A stretch of DNA of 64,000 nucleotides from Flavobacterium terrae. Lineage in GTDB: Bacteria; Bacteroidota; Bacteroidia; Flavobacteriales; Flavobacteriaceae. Below are positions 17,870 to 26,863 of this stretch, piece by piece. The stretch lies in NCBI RefSeq assembly GCF_900142035.1, contig NZ_FQZI01000006.1, positions 1 to 64,000 on the forward strand, read 5' to 3'. Made by a program: the position numbers and the translations under genes. Every line of letters starts with the position of its first letter. Position 1 is the first letter of the stretch. A model generated the notes under the pieces. That model was given only the letters and a program-made list of their open reading frames with translations. It ran no database searches and was not told the origin of the DNA.

Positions 17870-19943
17870 ATTTTAATTCACCTTTCAAAAAGTTTTGTTC
17901 TCTTTCAGGAAGATTTGGTAGCAAAGTAGTGAATGCCTGTTTGAACTTCTCCTTTTTGAGCATACCTCGAATTGTATTTTTAGCAAAAGCTACAAACTGC
18001 CATTTATGATGTGTAGTTGCGTTAACCAATGAGGTTAGTACTTTTTCATCTGTTGGATTTATTTGCAAAAGCATTTCGAGAGCATTTTTACGGACTGTAG
18101 CTTCAAATTGAGTTGATGCATAATTTAGCAATTCATCATAAAATTTTGGCTTTTCTTCAGGTTTAAAGGTTTTATCTAAACATGCATATAGCAACCAAAT
18201 TGTTCTAAAGCTTTTATCATTATTGCCAATTACATTCTCTGTAGCTGATAAATATTTGGTTCTATCCTCAGGGAATTGTTCATACAATTGTTGGAAAACA
18301 ATTTCTTTTGTCAAATACGAATTGTCATTCAATAAGCTTTCATATTCTGTTTTAAAATCTTTAGAAATTTGTTTAGTTGATTCAACAATAGCTTGACGGA
18401 TTTTTAAATTATTTGTCTTCATTGCCAATTGCAATAATTCTTTTTTCTGCTCAAAAGGAACATCAATCAGTTGATAAATTACTTCTTGAGACAAGATAAA
18501 ATAATCATTTGATTTTAAAACAGTTAAAAATAAATTTTTCTTGTTTTCATAGGACTGATTCTGCATCTTTTGCAATTCAAAATATTGCTTCATAACCTTG
18601 TTCTTACTCATCAAAGCAACAGCAGTTTGAACATCAAACGATTTTGATTCAAGCCACTCGGTTTTAAATTTAGTAGTATCAAACTTTGGTGAAACTTTTT
18701 TTATCTCAGCAAGAAAGTCATTAGTTTCAACCATTTTAAATTGATATTTTTTTAAATAATTCTTAATCGCTTTTTGAAAATTTTTAGCACCTATTGATTC
18801 TCTTAAATAATGCAAAGCCCAAGCTCCTTTTTTGTAAAATGATAATGAACTTGCTTTTTCATTTAAAATTGGGATGGTATCATACTTAGAAGCTTTTTTT
18901 ATTTCTTCAGCATTCTTTAATAATTCATATTGAAAATGATTATCCCCAAACAATTCCTTCTCGGCTAATAAAGCATAATACGTTGCAAAACCTTCTTGCA
19001 ACCAATGGTGTTTTCCCTCTTTTGCAGTAATCAAATCACCAAACCAATGATGTGCCAACTCATGAGCATTTACATTGATATAATTTTGATCATTAAATCC
19101 AGTTTCATCAACCACAAAATCCTGAGAGAATAAAGTCGCCGTTGTATTTTCCATTCCAGCATATAAAAAATCATGAACTGGTATTTGCTTATAGACTTCC
19201 CATGGATACTTAAAGCATGTTTCCTTTTCCAGAAAATCAAAAATCTCTTTAGAATATTTATATGTAGCGCTAAATTTATCAGCATCTTCCGGTTTGTAAT
19301 AAAGATCTATGGGAACTTTTGAAGCAGTATATAACGTTTTATAATCAAACTGGCCAATTGCAAGCATTACCAAATAAGAAGACATTGGCTTTTGCATCTC
19401 ATATTTCCAAACTTTAGCACTACCCTTTTCGTTCATAGTCGCACTAATTAATTTTCCATTAGAAACAACCTTATAAAAAGGATTAAAAGCTATTGAAAGG
19501 TTAAAAATTACTTTTTCATTTACATCATCAAAACTAGGCAACCAATGTGATGTATATTTCCCTTGACCCTGTGTCCAGATTTGTTGTACTCCATTAGAAT
19601 AATCCCATCCTACAAAATACAAAGTCTGTTTAGGTTTTGCTGAATACAAAAAAGTAATAGCGTTTTTGCCCACTTGATAACCTTGAAAAAGATTAAGAGT
19701 CTTTCCTGTATTCTTAAAAGGAACTACAACTCCATTGATACTCACATCTGTGATTTCCATGTTCTTTGCATCAATCTTAATAGTATCGATAGTTTGTTTT
19801 ACTTCAAAATCGTATTGAACACTTCCAGAAATTAATTTTTCAGAAGGATATAAACTCACTTGAGCATTCATTTTAGTAAAATCAACCTTTTTAAATTGCT
19901 GTCCAAAAACAGTTATCGATAGTAATAGAAAAATATAACGCAT
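17868..19943 (-). CDS. M1 family metallopeptidase (aminopeptidase N-like)
   Basis: 691 residues with a signal peptide (about 1-14, FGQQ). The zinc site is complete: HELAH at 294-298 and E317 (HWLQEGFATY), with the substrate-anchoring AGMEN at 263-267. An N-terminal beta domain (20-200) precedes the catalytic domain, and a C-terminal helical HEAT-like region (about 450-690) closes the active-site cavity. It removes N-terminal amino acids from peptides, probably in the periplasm. At 691 residues it is shorter than E. coli PepN, matching other Bacteroidota forms. Minus-strand TATTTTTG at 19962-19969 is a possible -7 element. Confidence 0.93.
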   Translation of the reverse strand: MRYIFLLLSITVFGQQFKKVDFTKMNAQVSLYPSEKLISGSVQYDFEVKQTIDTIKIDAKNMEITDVSINGVVVPFKNTGKTLNLFQGYQVGKNAITFLYSAKPKQTLYFVGWDYSNGVQQIWTQGQGKYTSHWLPSFDDVNEKVIFNLSIAFNPFYKVVSNGKLISATMNEKGSAKVWKYEMQKPMSSYLVMLAIGQFDYKTLYTASKVPIDLYYKPEDADKFSATYKYSKEIFDFLEKETCFKYPWEVYKQIPVHDFLYAGMENTTATLFSQDFVVDETGFNDQNYINVNAHELAHHWFGDLITAKEGKHHWLQEGFATYYALLAEKELFGDNHFQYELLKNAEEIKKASKYDTIPILNEKASSLSFYKKGAWALHYLRESIGAKNFQKAIKNYLKKYQFKMVETNDFLAEIKKVSPKFDTTKFKTEWLESKSFDVQTAVALMSKNKVMKQYFELQKMQNQSYENKKNLFLTVLKSNDYFILSQEVIYQLIDVPFEQKKELLQLAMKTNNLKIRQAIVESTKQISKDFKTEYESLLNDNSYLTKEIVFQQLYEQFPEDRTKYLSATENVIGNNDKSFRTIWLLYACLDKTFKPEEKPKFYDELLNYASTQFEATVRKNALEMLLQINPTDEKVLTSLVNATTHHKWQFVAFAKNTIRGMLKKEKFKQAFTTLLPNLPEREQNFLKGELK

Positions 19944-19961
19944 ATATCATTTTGTATGTCT

Positions 19962-19969
19962 CAAAAATA
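19962..19969 (-). promoter_or_regulatory. Candidate -7 element for the M1 peptidase gene
   Basis: Minus-strand TATTTTTG, 18 bases before the ATG at 19943. No good -33 TTG partner seen. Confidence 0.4.
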
Positions 19970-20014
19970 GTTGGATTTTCCGACTTTTTGTAAGTTTACG
20001 CTAAATTTTAAGAT

Positions 20015-20746
20015 TTGAAACCAAAAGCCATTTTTAACTGGAGTAGTGGCAAGGATTCTGCCCTAGCCTTATATAAAGTACTCCAATCTAATGATTACCA
20101 AATTCATTCACTTTTAACTAGTGTAAACAGTCATTATAATCGTATTTCGATGCATGGTGTTCGTGCTGAATTGTTAGAAGAACAAGCAAAAAGTATTGGC
20201 TTGCCTTTACATAAAATGGAAATCCCAGAAATGCCTTCTATGGAAATCTATGAAGACATTATGAAAACGACTTTAAACAATTTTAAAAAAGAAGGTGTTA
20301 GTCATTCTATTTTCGGAGATATTTTTTTGGAAGATTTACGTAAATATCGTGAAGATAAGCTAACAACCATTGGATTCACTGGAGTTTTCCCACTTTGGAA
20401 AATAGACACCACAGCATTAATCCAAGAATTTATTGCTCTCGGTTTTAAAACCATTGTAACTTGTGTGAATGAAAAATATTTAGACAAAAGTTTTGTTGGA
20501 AGAGTCATCGATCAACAATTTATTAATGATTTACCATCTAATGTTGATGTTTGTGGAGAAAACGGAGAATTTCATACTTTTACTTTTGATGGACCAATAT
20601 TTTCAAATCCAATTCAATTTGAAATAGGAGAAATTGTGCATCGTAAATATGAAAAACCTAAAAGTTCAGTTTCAAATTCAGCTTGTGACACTGATGACAC
20701 TGCTTTTGATTATGGATTTTGGTATGTTGATTTAATTCCTAATTAG
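20015..20746 (+). CDS. Dph6-like ATP pyrophosphatase (diphthine-ammonia ligase family)
   Basis: 243 residues. The N-terminus carries a PP-loop, FNWSSGKDSALALYKVL (residues 7-23), that binds ATP and adenylates a substrate. The family landmarks MHGVRAELLEEQAKSIGLP, GDIFLEDLRKYREDKL, FPLWKIDTTALIQEFI and VCGENGEFHTFTFDGPIF agree with the Dph6/ATP_bind_4 group. Eukaryotic members amidate diphthine on EF2; bacteria do not make diphthamide, so the substrate here is unknown. TTG start at 20015 is required because the PP-loop begins at once. First gene of a tight operon ending in recG. Confidence 0.88.
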   Translation: MKPKAIFNWSSGKDSALALYKVLQSNDYQIHSLLTSVNSHYNRISMHGVRAELLEEQAKSIGLPLHKMEIPEMPSMEIYEDIMKTTLNNFKKEGVSHSIFGDIFLEDLRKYREDKLTTIGFTGVFPLWKIDTTALIQEFIALGFKTIVTCVNEKYLDKSFVGRVIDQQFINDLPSNVDVCGENGEFHTFTFDGPIFSNPIQFEIGEIVHRKYEKPKSSVSNSACDTDDTAFDYGFWYVDLIPN

Positions 20747-20751
20747 ACACA

Positions 20752-21252
20752 ATGGAAACAATTAAAGAAACAAAAGAGTTAAAAATAATTCTAGACTTCT
20801 TACATAGTATAGGTATTAGTGTTGTTGAGAAAGAACTTCCTACAGATACTTTTTTGCCGGGATTATCTATTGGACCTAATTGTTTAGAAGTAGATTTTGA
20901 CAAGCTTCTTTATCCAGGAGATATATTACATGAAGCAGGTCATTTAGCTGTTACAACTAGTGCAGATAGAGCTTTAATTGGCACCAATAAAATGCCTGAA
21001 GAATGGCCAACCCAAGGTGATGAAATAGCAACAATGTTATGGTCATTTTTAGCTTCAGAACACTTACAACTTCCAATTGATTACGTATTTCATCCCAACG
21101 GATATAAAAATCAATCTGAATGGTTGATAGAAAATTATTCTAAAGGAAATTATATTGGATTACCTCTTTTAGAATGGATGGGACTTGCTTCAAAAGAAAC
21201 CAATGATGCAAGTAACACATTTCCAAAAATGATAAAATGGTTAAGAGACTAA
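20752..21252 (+). CDS. Uncharacterised protein with HEAGH zincin-like motif
   Basis: 166 residues, soluble, no signal peptide. The only clear motif is HEAGH at 60-64, inside YPGDILHEAGHLAVTT, the HExxH pattern of zinc metallopeptidases. GDEIATMLW (E91) could give a third ligand, much as in ImmA/IrrE-like proteins, but the rest does not match that family visibly. It begins 5 bases after the Dph6-like gene and ends 3 bases before the hydroxylase gene, so the three are surely translated from one message. Zinc binding is probable; peptidase activity is a guess. Confidence 0.78.
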   Translation: METIKETKELKIILDFLHSIGISVVEKELPTDTFLPGLSIGPNCLEVDFDKLLYPGDILHEAGHLAVTTSADRALIGTNKMPEEWPTQGDEIATMLWSFLASEHLQLPIDYVFHPNGYKNQSEWLIENYSKGNYIGLPLLEWMGLASKETNDASNTFPKMIKWLRD

Positions 21253-21255
21253 AAT

Positions 21256-21957
21256 ATGACTGAGCTTGTTCGATACATAAAGTTCCCTATCACATTTGAT
21301 ATAGATGCGTTGAAAAACGATTTCAATACTATTATGTCTAATAATTGGGTTAAACATTATAACACCAATGATTATAATGGAGATTGGTCTTCTATTGCAC
21401 TCATGTCTCAAGGAGGAAAATCGGATAATATTTATGCTTTACCATCAAATAATGATGAAGTAACTTTTACAGAAATTTTAGATTCTTGCCCAAACTTTAA
21501 AGAAGTCATTAATCGATTTAAGTTTCAAAAAACTTCTGTTAGACTTCTTAAATTATCCGTTGGTGCCGAAATAAAACCACATAAAGATTATTGTCTTGGC
21601 TATGAAGATGGCTTTTTTAGAATACATATACCTGTAATCACAAACAGTGATGTAGAATTCATTTTAGACAACGAACGATTAATAATGAACGAAGGAGAAT
21701 GCTGGTATATCAATGCAAATTTCACCCATTCTGTTGCCAATAGAGGAAATGAAGATCGAATTCATTTGGTCATTGACGGAATAAGAAACGAATGGACAGA
21801 TGAACTTTTTTTTAGCAATGCTAAAAAAGAAGGATTTGAGAAAAAAGTAATTCAAAATACTAAAGAAGATAAAGAAAAAATAATTCAGGAATTAAGAAAA
21901 ATGAACACTCCTGTTGCCGACAAACTAATTGCTGATTTGTTAAATGAAATAGATTAA
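21256..21957 (+). CDS. Aspartyl/asparaginyl beta-hydroxylase family 2-oxoglutarate oxygenase
   Basis: 233 residues. The Fe(II) site is visible as H109-x-D111 (AEIKPHKDYCLG) and H158 (ANFTHSVANRG), with R168 (EDRIHLVIDG) placed to hold 2-oxoglutarate. RIHIPVITNSDVEFIL and MNEGECWYIN are typical of the Asp/Asn hydroxylase fold. No membrane anchor, so it is a cytoplasmic form that hydroxylates a protein or small molecule; the substrate is not known. A Lys/Glu-rich tail of about 45 residues follows the fold. Third gene of the operon, 3 bases after the HEAGH gene and 4 bases before recG. Confidence 0.9.
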   Translation: MTELVRYIKFPITFDIDALKNDFNTIMSNNWVKHYNTNDYNGDWSSIALMSQGGKSDNIYALPSNNDEVTFTEILDSCPNFKEVINRFKFQKTSVRLLKLSVGAEIKPHKDYCLGYEDGFFRIHIPVITNSDVEFILDNERLIMNEGECWYINANFTHSVANRGNEDRIHLVIDGIRNEWTDELFFSNAKKEGFEKKVIQNTKEDKEKIIQELRKMNTPVADKLIADLLNEID

Positions 21958-21961
21958 TTTA

Positions 21962-24070
21962 ATGCAAAACAATCTCCTTGAAACCCCAATAGAATACCTA
22001 AAAGGCGTTGGTCCGCAGCGTGGTGAATTATTACGCAAGGAATTGGGCATTCATAAATATGGAGATTTAATAAATCTATTCCCTAATCGATACATTGATA
22101 GGACAAGATATTATAAAGTAAACGAACTTGTTCCTAGCAATAGCGAAGTTCAAATCGTTGGTAAAATAATTCATGTAAAAACTGTCGAATTTGGAAAAGG
22201 AAAGAAGCGACTAAGCTCAACGTTTATTGATGATACTGGGGAAATAGAAATAGTTTGGTTTCAAGGAATTAAATGGATTCGTGAAAGTCTAAAAATTAAT
22301 GTTCCGTATGTAATTTTTGGGAAAACCAATCATTTTAATGGTCAATATTCCATGCCTCATCCAGAAATGGAGTTGTTGGAGGATCACAAAGCAAGCCTTC
22401 GAAGTGCTATGCAACCTGTCTATCCATCAACAGAAAAGTTAGCTAACAAAGGCATATCAAATAAGGTTATTAATAAAATCATGCAACAGCTATTTGTGGA
22501 AACACATGCTTTGTTTGTTGAAACCTTGCCTGGATATCTTTTAGAAGAACTACAATTCATTCCAAAAAATGCCGCATTATTTAATATTCATTTCCCAAAA
22601 AGCCAAGAACTTTTAGCAAAGGCTCAATACAGATTAAAGTTTGAAGAGTTGTTCTTTATTCAGCTTCAATTAATTTCTAAAAATCTTATTCGGAAACATA
22701 AAATTAAAGGACATGCGTTTGAAAATGTAGGTTATTATTTTAATGAATTTTACAATAATCATTTGCCTTTTGATTTAACCAATGCTCAAAAAAAAGTATT
22801 AAAAGAAATTCGTAACGATTTAGGAAATCCGGCACAAATGAATCGTTTATTGCAAGGTGATGTGGGTTCTGGAAAAACAATTGTAGCATTAATGAGTATG
22901 CTATTAGCAATTGATAATGGATTCCAAGCGTGTATAATGGCACCAACTGAAATCTTAGCAAACCAACATTTTAATGGAATTTCAGAATTAGCTGAGCCAC
23001 TTGGAATAAATATAAAACTATTAACAGGATCAACCAAAACTGCTGATAGAAGAATCATTCACGAAGAATTAGAAAATGGCACTTTACATATCATTGTTGG
23101 AACCCACGCTTTGTTGGAAGATAAGGTTCAGTTTAAAAATCTTGGACTTGCCATTATTGATGAGCAACACCGATTTGGTGTTGAACAGAGAAGCAAACTT
23201 TGGAAAAAGAACGATATTCCACCACATGTTTTGGTCATGACCGCCACTCCTATTCCACGTACGTTGGCTATGAGTTTGTATGGTGATTTAGATATCTCAG
23301 TTATTGATGAATTACCTCCAGGACGTAAACCAATTCAAACCGTACATCGTTATGATAGTAACCGACTAAAAGTTTGGAAATTTATTCGTGATGAAATCGA
23401 AAAAGGACGCCAAATATATATTGTTTATCCTTTAATTCAAGAATCAGAAACCTTGGATTATAAAGATTTAATGGATGGTTACGAAGGCATTTCTCGCGAT
23501 TTTCCTTTACCAAAATATTCTGTTTCTATGGTTCATGGAAAAATGAAACCTGCTGAAAAAGATGCAGAAATGAAACGTTTTTCTGAAGGAAAAACAAATA
23601 TAATGGTTGCCACTACAGTAATTGAAGTTGGTGTCAATGTTCCGAATGCATCTGTGATGATCATTGAAAGCGCCGAACGCTTCGGTCTTTCACAATTACA
23701 TCAGCTACGTGGTCGTGTGGGACGTGGTGCAGAACAGAGTTATTGTATTTTAATGACTGGACATAAATTGAGTAGTGATAGCAAAACACGTTTGGAAACT
23801 ATGTGTAAAACAAATGATGGTTTTGAAATTGCAGAAGTAGATTTAAAACTACGTGGCCCTGGTGATATTATGGGAACACAACAAAGTGGTGTGTTAAACC
23901 TTCAAATTGCTGATTTGGTCAAAGATAAAGATATCTTACAAATGGCACGTCATTATGCTATAAAATTACTTAAAGAAGATCCATCTATGACAAAACCAGA
24001 GCATCAAAAACTTCGAGAAGTTTTTATTGAACTTGGAAAAAAGAAAAATATTTGGAATTATATTAGTTAA
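21962..24070 (+). CDS. recG: ATP-dependent DNA helicase RecG
   Basis: 702 residues, typical. The N-terminal wedge/OB region (about 1-160) has YLKGVGPQRGELLRKELGI and IVGKIIHVKTVEFGKG; the helicase core follows with LQGDVGSGKTIVAL (Walker A), IMAPTEILANQH, GTHALLEDKV, LAIIDEQHRFGVEQR (DEQH), VMTATPIPRTLAM, and in domain 2 VATTVIEVGVNVPNASVMIIESAERFGLSQ (in parts) with LHQLRGRVGRG. RecG remodels stalled forks and branched DNA. It is the last gene of a four-gene operon whose other members are not repair genes. A terminator follows. Confidence 0.96.
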   Translation: MQNNLLETPIEYLKGVGPQRGELLRKELGIHKYGDLINLFPNRYIDRTRYYKVNELVPSNSEVQIVGKIIHVKTVEFGKGKKRLSSTFIDDTGEIEIVWFQGIKWIRESLKINVPYVIFGKTNHFNGQYSMPHPEMELLEDHKASLRSAMQPVYPSTEKLANKGISNKVINKIMQQLFVETHALFVETLPGYLLEELQFIPKNAALFNIHFPKSQELLAKAQYRLKFEELFFIQLQLISKNLIRKHKIKGHAFENVGYYFNEFYNNHLPFDLTNAQKKVLKEIRNDLGNPAQMNRLLQGDVGSGKTIVALMSMLLAIDNGFQACIMAPTEILANQHFNGISELAEPLGINIKLLTGSTKTADRRIIHEELENGTLHIIVGTHALLEDKVQFKNLGLAIIDEQHRFGVEQRSKLWKKNDIPPHVLVMTATPIPRTLAMSLYGDLDISVIDELPPGRKPIQTVHRYDSNRLKVWKFIRDEIEKGRQIYIVYPLIQESETLDYKDLMDGYEGISRDFPLPKYSVSMVHGKMKPAEKDAEMKRFSEGKTNIMVATTVIEVGVNVPNASVMIIESAERFGLSQLHQLRGRVGRGAEQSYCILMTGHKLSSDSKTRLETMCKTNDGFEIAEVDLKLRGPGDIMGTQQSGVLNLQIADLVKDKDILQMARHYAIKLLKEDPSMTKPEHQKLREVFIELGKKKNIWNYIS

Positions 24071-24096
24071 CATTCAATTCCTAAAATAAATCATAC

Positions 24097-24126
24097 AAAA
24101 AAGCCTAAGAAAACTTAGGCTTTTTG
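24097..24126. terminator. Bidirectional Rho-independent terminator
   Basis: Arms AAAAAGCCTAAG and CTTAGGCTTTTT around AAAA, between recG (stop 24070) and the convergent gene ending at 24148. Confidence 0.92.
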
Positions 24127-24147
24127 TTATTTATAATATTTCTAGAA

Positions 24148-24993
24148 TTATTTTTTACTCCACTCTTTAATGCTATCCTCATTCATTTTAACATAATCAG
24201 TATTATTGGCAGCTTTAGCAGCTTCTAAAGAAATTTTAGCTGTTTCTAATGCCCCTTTTTTATCACCTAATTTAGCTTGTATTTGAGATTTTAAACGAGA
24301 GTACCAATAAGGTTTTTTCTCATGCATATCATAAGCTTTGGTAGCATAAGATAATGCTTTATTTAAATCTCCATTAGTCTGAAAGAAATATTGTGCTGCA
24401 GAATAATAATCTGTTGCTGATGGACCAGATAATGTTTTATCAATACTAGCCATTGCCACCTTTTGAGTAGGAACTTCAAATTTTAAAGCTACTAGTGTTT
24501 TCTCCCATGCAAATTCTAAATTTGCAAAGTTATTATCTGTATTATTTATTCCTATTGTAAAAGTCTCGACATGTCTGTTCAATATTTCTGTCTTGGCTGA
24601 AGCTTTGATTGCTACTTTACTATCATCCCATTTTTCAGGATTACCCCAATTATTAGTATCTGTGTAAAATAAAATTTCCCATTCGTCAGCTTTCGGAATA
24701 GTATAAAGAGCATATTTCCCTTTTTTTAATGTCGCTCCGTTAATAACTACATCATCAGAAAAAGATATAGTTGTATTAGCATTTGCTCCCGTTCTCCAAA
24801 CTTTACCAAAAGGTACTAAATCACCATATATTACTCGACCTTTAGCACTTGGTCTAGAATATTCAATTTCAATATCAGTTAGTCCAACAGTTTGAATCAA
24901 AGTTGATTTTGGACTTGCCTGAGGAACCTTAATTTGCGCTTCTAATGAAAAAGAGGCAATAAATACTGCGATTGCAATTATAAATCGTATCAT
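24148..24993 (-). CDS. DUF2911 family exported protein
   Basis: 281 residues with a signal peptide (about 1-20, SFSLEAQ). Residues 21-165 carry the DUF2911 landmarks: VPQASPKSTLIQTVGLTD, IEIEYSRPSAKGR, YGDLVPFGKVWRTGANANT and LKKGKYALYTIPKADEW. The C-terminal ~90 residues are TPR-like helices (ALSYATKAYDMHEKKPYW, KKGALETAKISLEAAK). The family is frequent in Bacteroidota, is probably periplasmic, and has no known function to me. Minus-strand TATCTTTG at 25017-25024 is a likely -7 element. Confidence 0.88.
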   Translation of the reverse strand: MIRFIIAIAVFIASFSLEAQIKVPQASPKSTLIQTVGLTDIEIEYSRPSAKGRVIYGDLVPFGKVWRTGANANTTISFSDDVVINGATLKKGKYALYTIPKADEWEILFYTDTNNWGNPEKWDDSKVAIKASAKTEILNRHVETFTIGINNTDNNFANLEFAWEKTLVALKFEVPTQKVAMASIDKTLSGPSATDYYSAAQYFFQTNGDLNKALSYATKAYDMHEKKPYWYSRLKSQIQAKLGDKKGALETAKISLEAAKAANNTDYVKMNEDSIKEWSKK

Positions 24994-25016
24994 TTTGTTT
25001 GTTTTTTTAATTATTC

Positions 25017-25024
25017 CAAAGATA
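25017..25024 (-). promoter_or_regulatory. Candidate -7 element for the DUF2911 gene
   Basis: Minus-strand TATCTTTG (TAnnTTTG), 23 bases before the ATG at 24993. Confidence 0.45.
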
Positions 25025-25090
25025 GTTTATGAGTATTTTTTTATTGTTAATAAAACTATAAAAATAAAACTTTTTTGTTTAATTATTTTT

Positions 25091-25098
25091 TATTTTTG
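25091..25098 (+). promoter_or_regulatory. Candidate -7 element for the SRPBCC-photolyase operon
   Basis: TATTTTTG (TAnnTTTG) 17 bases before the TTG start at 25116. A TTTG at 25074 is only 13 bases upstream, shorter than usual. Confidence 0.45.
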
Positions 25099-25115
25099 TT
25101 AAACATTTATTTGCT

Positions 25116-25577
25116 TTGAAACTATACTCATTACATACAGTACAAAAACTTCCTATCTCCTTAAATGAGGCATGGACTTTTTTTAGCAATCCTAAAAATT
25201 TAAATACTATAACTCCAGATTCTATGAAATTCAAAACAATTTCTGGAGATGATAAAGATATGTTTGCCGGCCAAATTATCCAATATAAAATATCACCTTT
25301 CCCTTTTATCAATATGCAATGGGTTACTGAAATAACTCATGTTGATGATAAAAAATTCTTTGTAGATGAACAAAGATTTGGTCCTTACTCTTTTTGGCAT
25401 CATAAACATTTTTTTACAGCAATTGAAAATGGGGTTTTAATGGAAGATATTGTACATTATAAAGTTCCATTTGGAATATTAGGTCAACTTTTTCATCCTT
25501 TAATTGTCAGACCTAAACTTGAAGAGATTTTTGCATTTAGAAAACAAAAATTAATAGAATTATTTGGCAAATTATGA
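25116..25577 (+). CDS. SRPBCC family ligand-binding protein
   Basis: 153 residues. The START/SRPBCC fold is indicated by SLHTVQKLPISLNEAWTFFSNPKNLNTITPDSM-type N-terminus (parts: AWTFFSNPKNLNTITP), GQIIQYKISPFPFINMQWVTEI, FGPYSFWHHKHFF and LMEDIVHYKVPFGILGQLF. Proteins of this type commonly sit next to photolyase genes in Bacteroidota and bind an unknown hydrophobic ligand. TTG start at 25116. The stop overlaps the photolyase ATG by 4 bases, so translation is coupled. Confidence 0.87.
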   Translation: MKLYSLHTVQKLPISLNEAWTFFSNPKNLNTITPDSMKFKTISGDDKDMFAGQIIQYKISPFPFINMQWVTEITHVDDKKFFVDEQRFGPYSFWHHKHFFTAIENGVLMEDIVHYKVPFGILGQLFHPLIVRPKLEEIFAFRKQKLIELFGKL

Positions 25578-26860
25578 CAATTTTCTGGTTTAGACGTGAT
25601 TTACGATTAGAGGACAATGTAGGACTCTTTCATTCATTATTTGAAAATGAAAAGGTTCTGCCAATTTTTATTTTTGACACTAGTATTCTTTCTCAACTAG
25701 AAAACACAGATCCAAGAGTTACATTTATTCATGAATTACTTGAAGGAATTCAAAAAAAATTAAAAACGAACGGAAAATCTTTGGCCGTATTTTATGGAAA
25801 AGCAATTGAGGTATTTGAAAAGCTTATAACTGAAAATAAAATATCATCAGTTTATACAAATCATGACTATGAGCCTTATGCCAGAAAGAGAGATAAAGAG
25901 CTAAATAATTTTTTTAGATTAAAAGGAATTGCCTTTAAAACTTGTAAGGACCAAGTAATTTTTGAAAAAAGTGAAATTGTTAAAGATGATGGAAATCCTT
26001 ACGTAGTTTATACACCCTATTCAAAACGTTGGAAAGAAAAATTAAGTAAAACACCAATTCAAAATTATCCATCTCAAAATTATTTGGAAAAAATTTCAGA
26101 ACACAATTACCCTTTTTTATCTCTAGGAGATATTGGATTTGAAAAGTCAAATATTAGAGTACCTGAATATAATATTAAAGATTCACTAATCTATAATTAT
26201 CAGGATACCAGAAATATTCCAGCAATAGAAGGGACTTCACGATTAGCTCCACACTTACGGTTTGGATCAGTTTCTATTCGTAAACTGGTAATTCATGCTT
26301 TAAAATATCAAAACCAAACATTTTTAAATGAATTAATTTGGAGAGAATTTTTCATGCAAATCCTTTGGTATTTTCCGCATACTATTAACAAAAGTTTTAA
26401 AGAAAAATACGATTACATCAAATGGGAAAATGATGAAATAAAATTTAGAAAATGGTGTGAAGGAAAAACTGGGTATCCTTTTGTTGATGCAGGAATGCGT
26501 GAATTAAATGCAACCGGACATATGCACAATCGTGTTCGAATGATTGTAGCAAGTTTTTTGTGCAAACATTTACTCATCGATTGGCGTTGGGGTGAAGCCT
26601 ATTTTGCCAACAAACTTTTAGATTACGAACAATCAAGCAATATTGGAAACTGGCAATGGGCAGCAGGAAGTGGTGTCGATGCAGCGCCTTACTTTAGAAT
26701 TTTCAATCCAACAGAACAAATAAAAAAATTCGATAAGAATTTAAAATATATCAAAAAGTGGGTACCTGAACTAGAAACTAAATACTATCCAGAGCCAATG
26801 GTTGATCATAAAGCTGCTAGAGAAAAATGCTTACTAACTTATAAAGAGGCTTTAACTTAA
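25574..26860 (+). CDS. Deoxyribodipyrimidine photolyase (cryptochrome/photolyase family)
   Basis: 428 residues. An N-terminal Rossmann domain (FWFRRDLRLEDNVGLFHSL, YTNHDYEPYARKRDKEL) would hold an antenna pigment; the C-terminal FAD domain shows EGTSRLAPHLRFGSVSIRK, ELIWREFFMQILW, TGYPFVDAGMREL, TGHMHNRVRMIVASFLCKHL and IGNWQWAAGSGVDAAPYFRIFNP. It uses blue light to split cyclobutane pyrimidine dimers; class I CPD activity is most likely. The stop is 3 bases from the stop of the convergent HAD gene, with no terminator between. Confidence 0.94.
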   Translation: MTIFWFRRDLRLEDNVGLFHSLFENEKVLPIFIFDTSILSQLENTDPRVTFIHELLEGIQKKLKTNGKSLAVFYGKAIEVFEKLITENKISSVYTNHDYEPYARKRDKELNNFFRLKGIAFKTCKDQVIFEKSEIVKDDGNPYVVYTPYSKRWKEKLSKTPIQNYPSQNYLEKISEHNYPFLSLGDIGFEKSNIRVPEYNIKDSLIYNYQDTRNIPAIEGTSRLAPHLRFGSVSIRKLVIHALKYQNQTFLNELIWREFFMQILWYFPHTINKSFKEKYDYIKWENDEIKFRKWCEGKTGYPFVDAGMRELNATGHMHNRVRMIVASFLCKHLLIDWRWGEAYFANKLLDYEQSSNIGNWQWAAGSGVDAAPYFRIFNPTEQIKKFDKNLKYIKKWVPELETKYYPEPMVDHKAAREKCLLTYKEALT

Positions 26861-26863
26861 ATT

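Noticed and set aside
20015..20746. True diphthamide synthesis
   Set aside because: Bacteria do not make diphthamide, and no other Dph gene is present; only the enzyme family can be stated.
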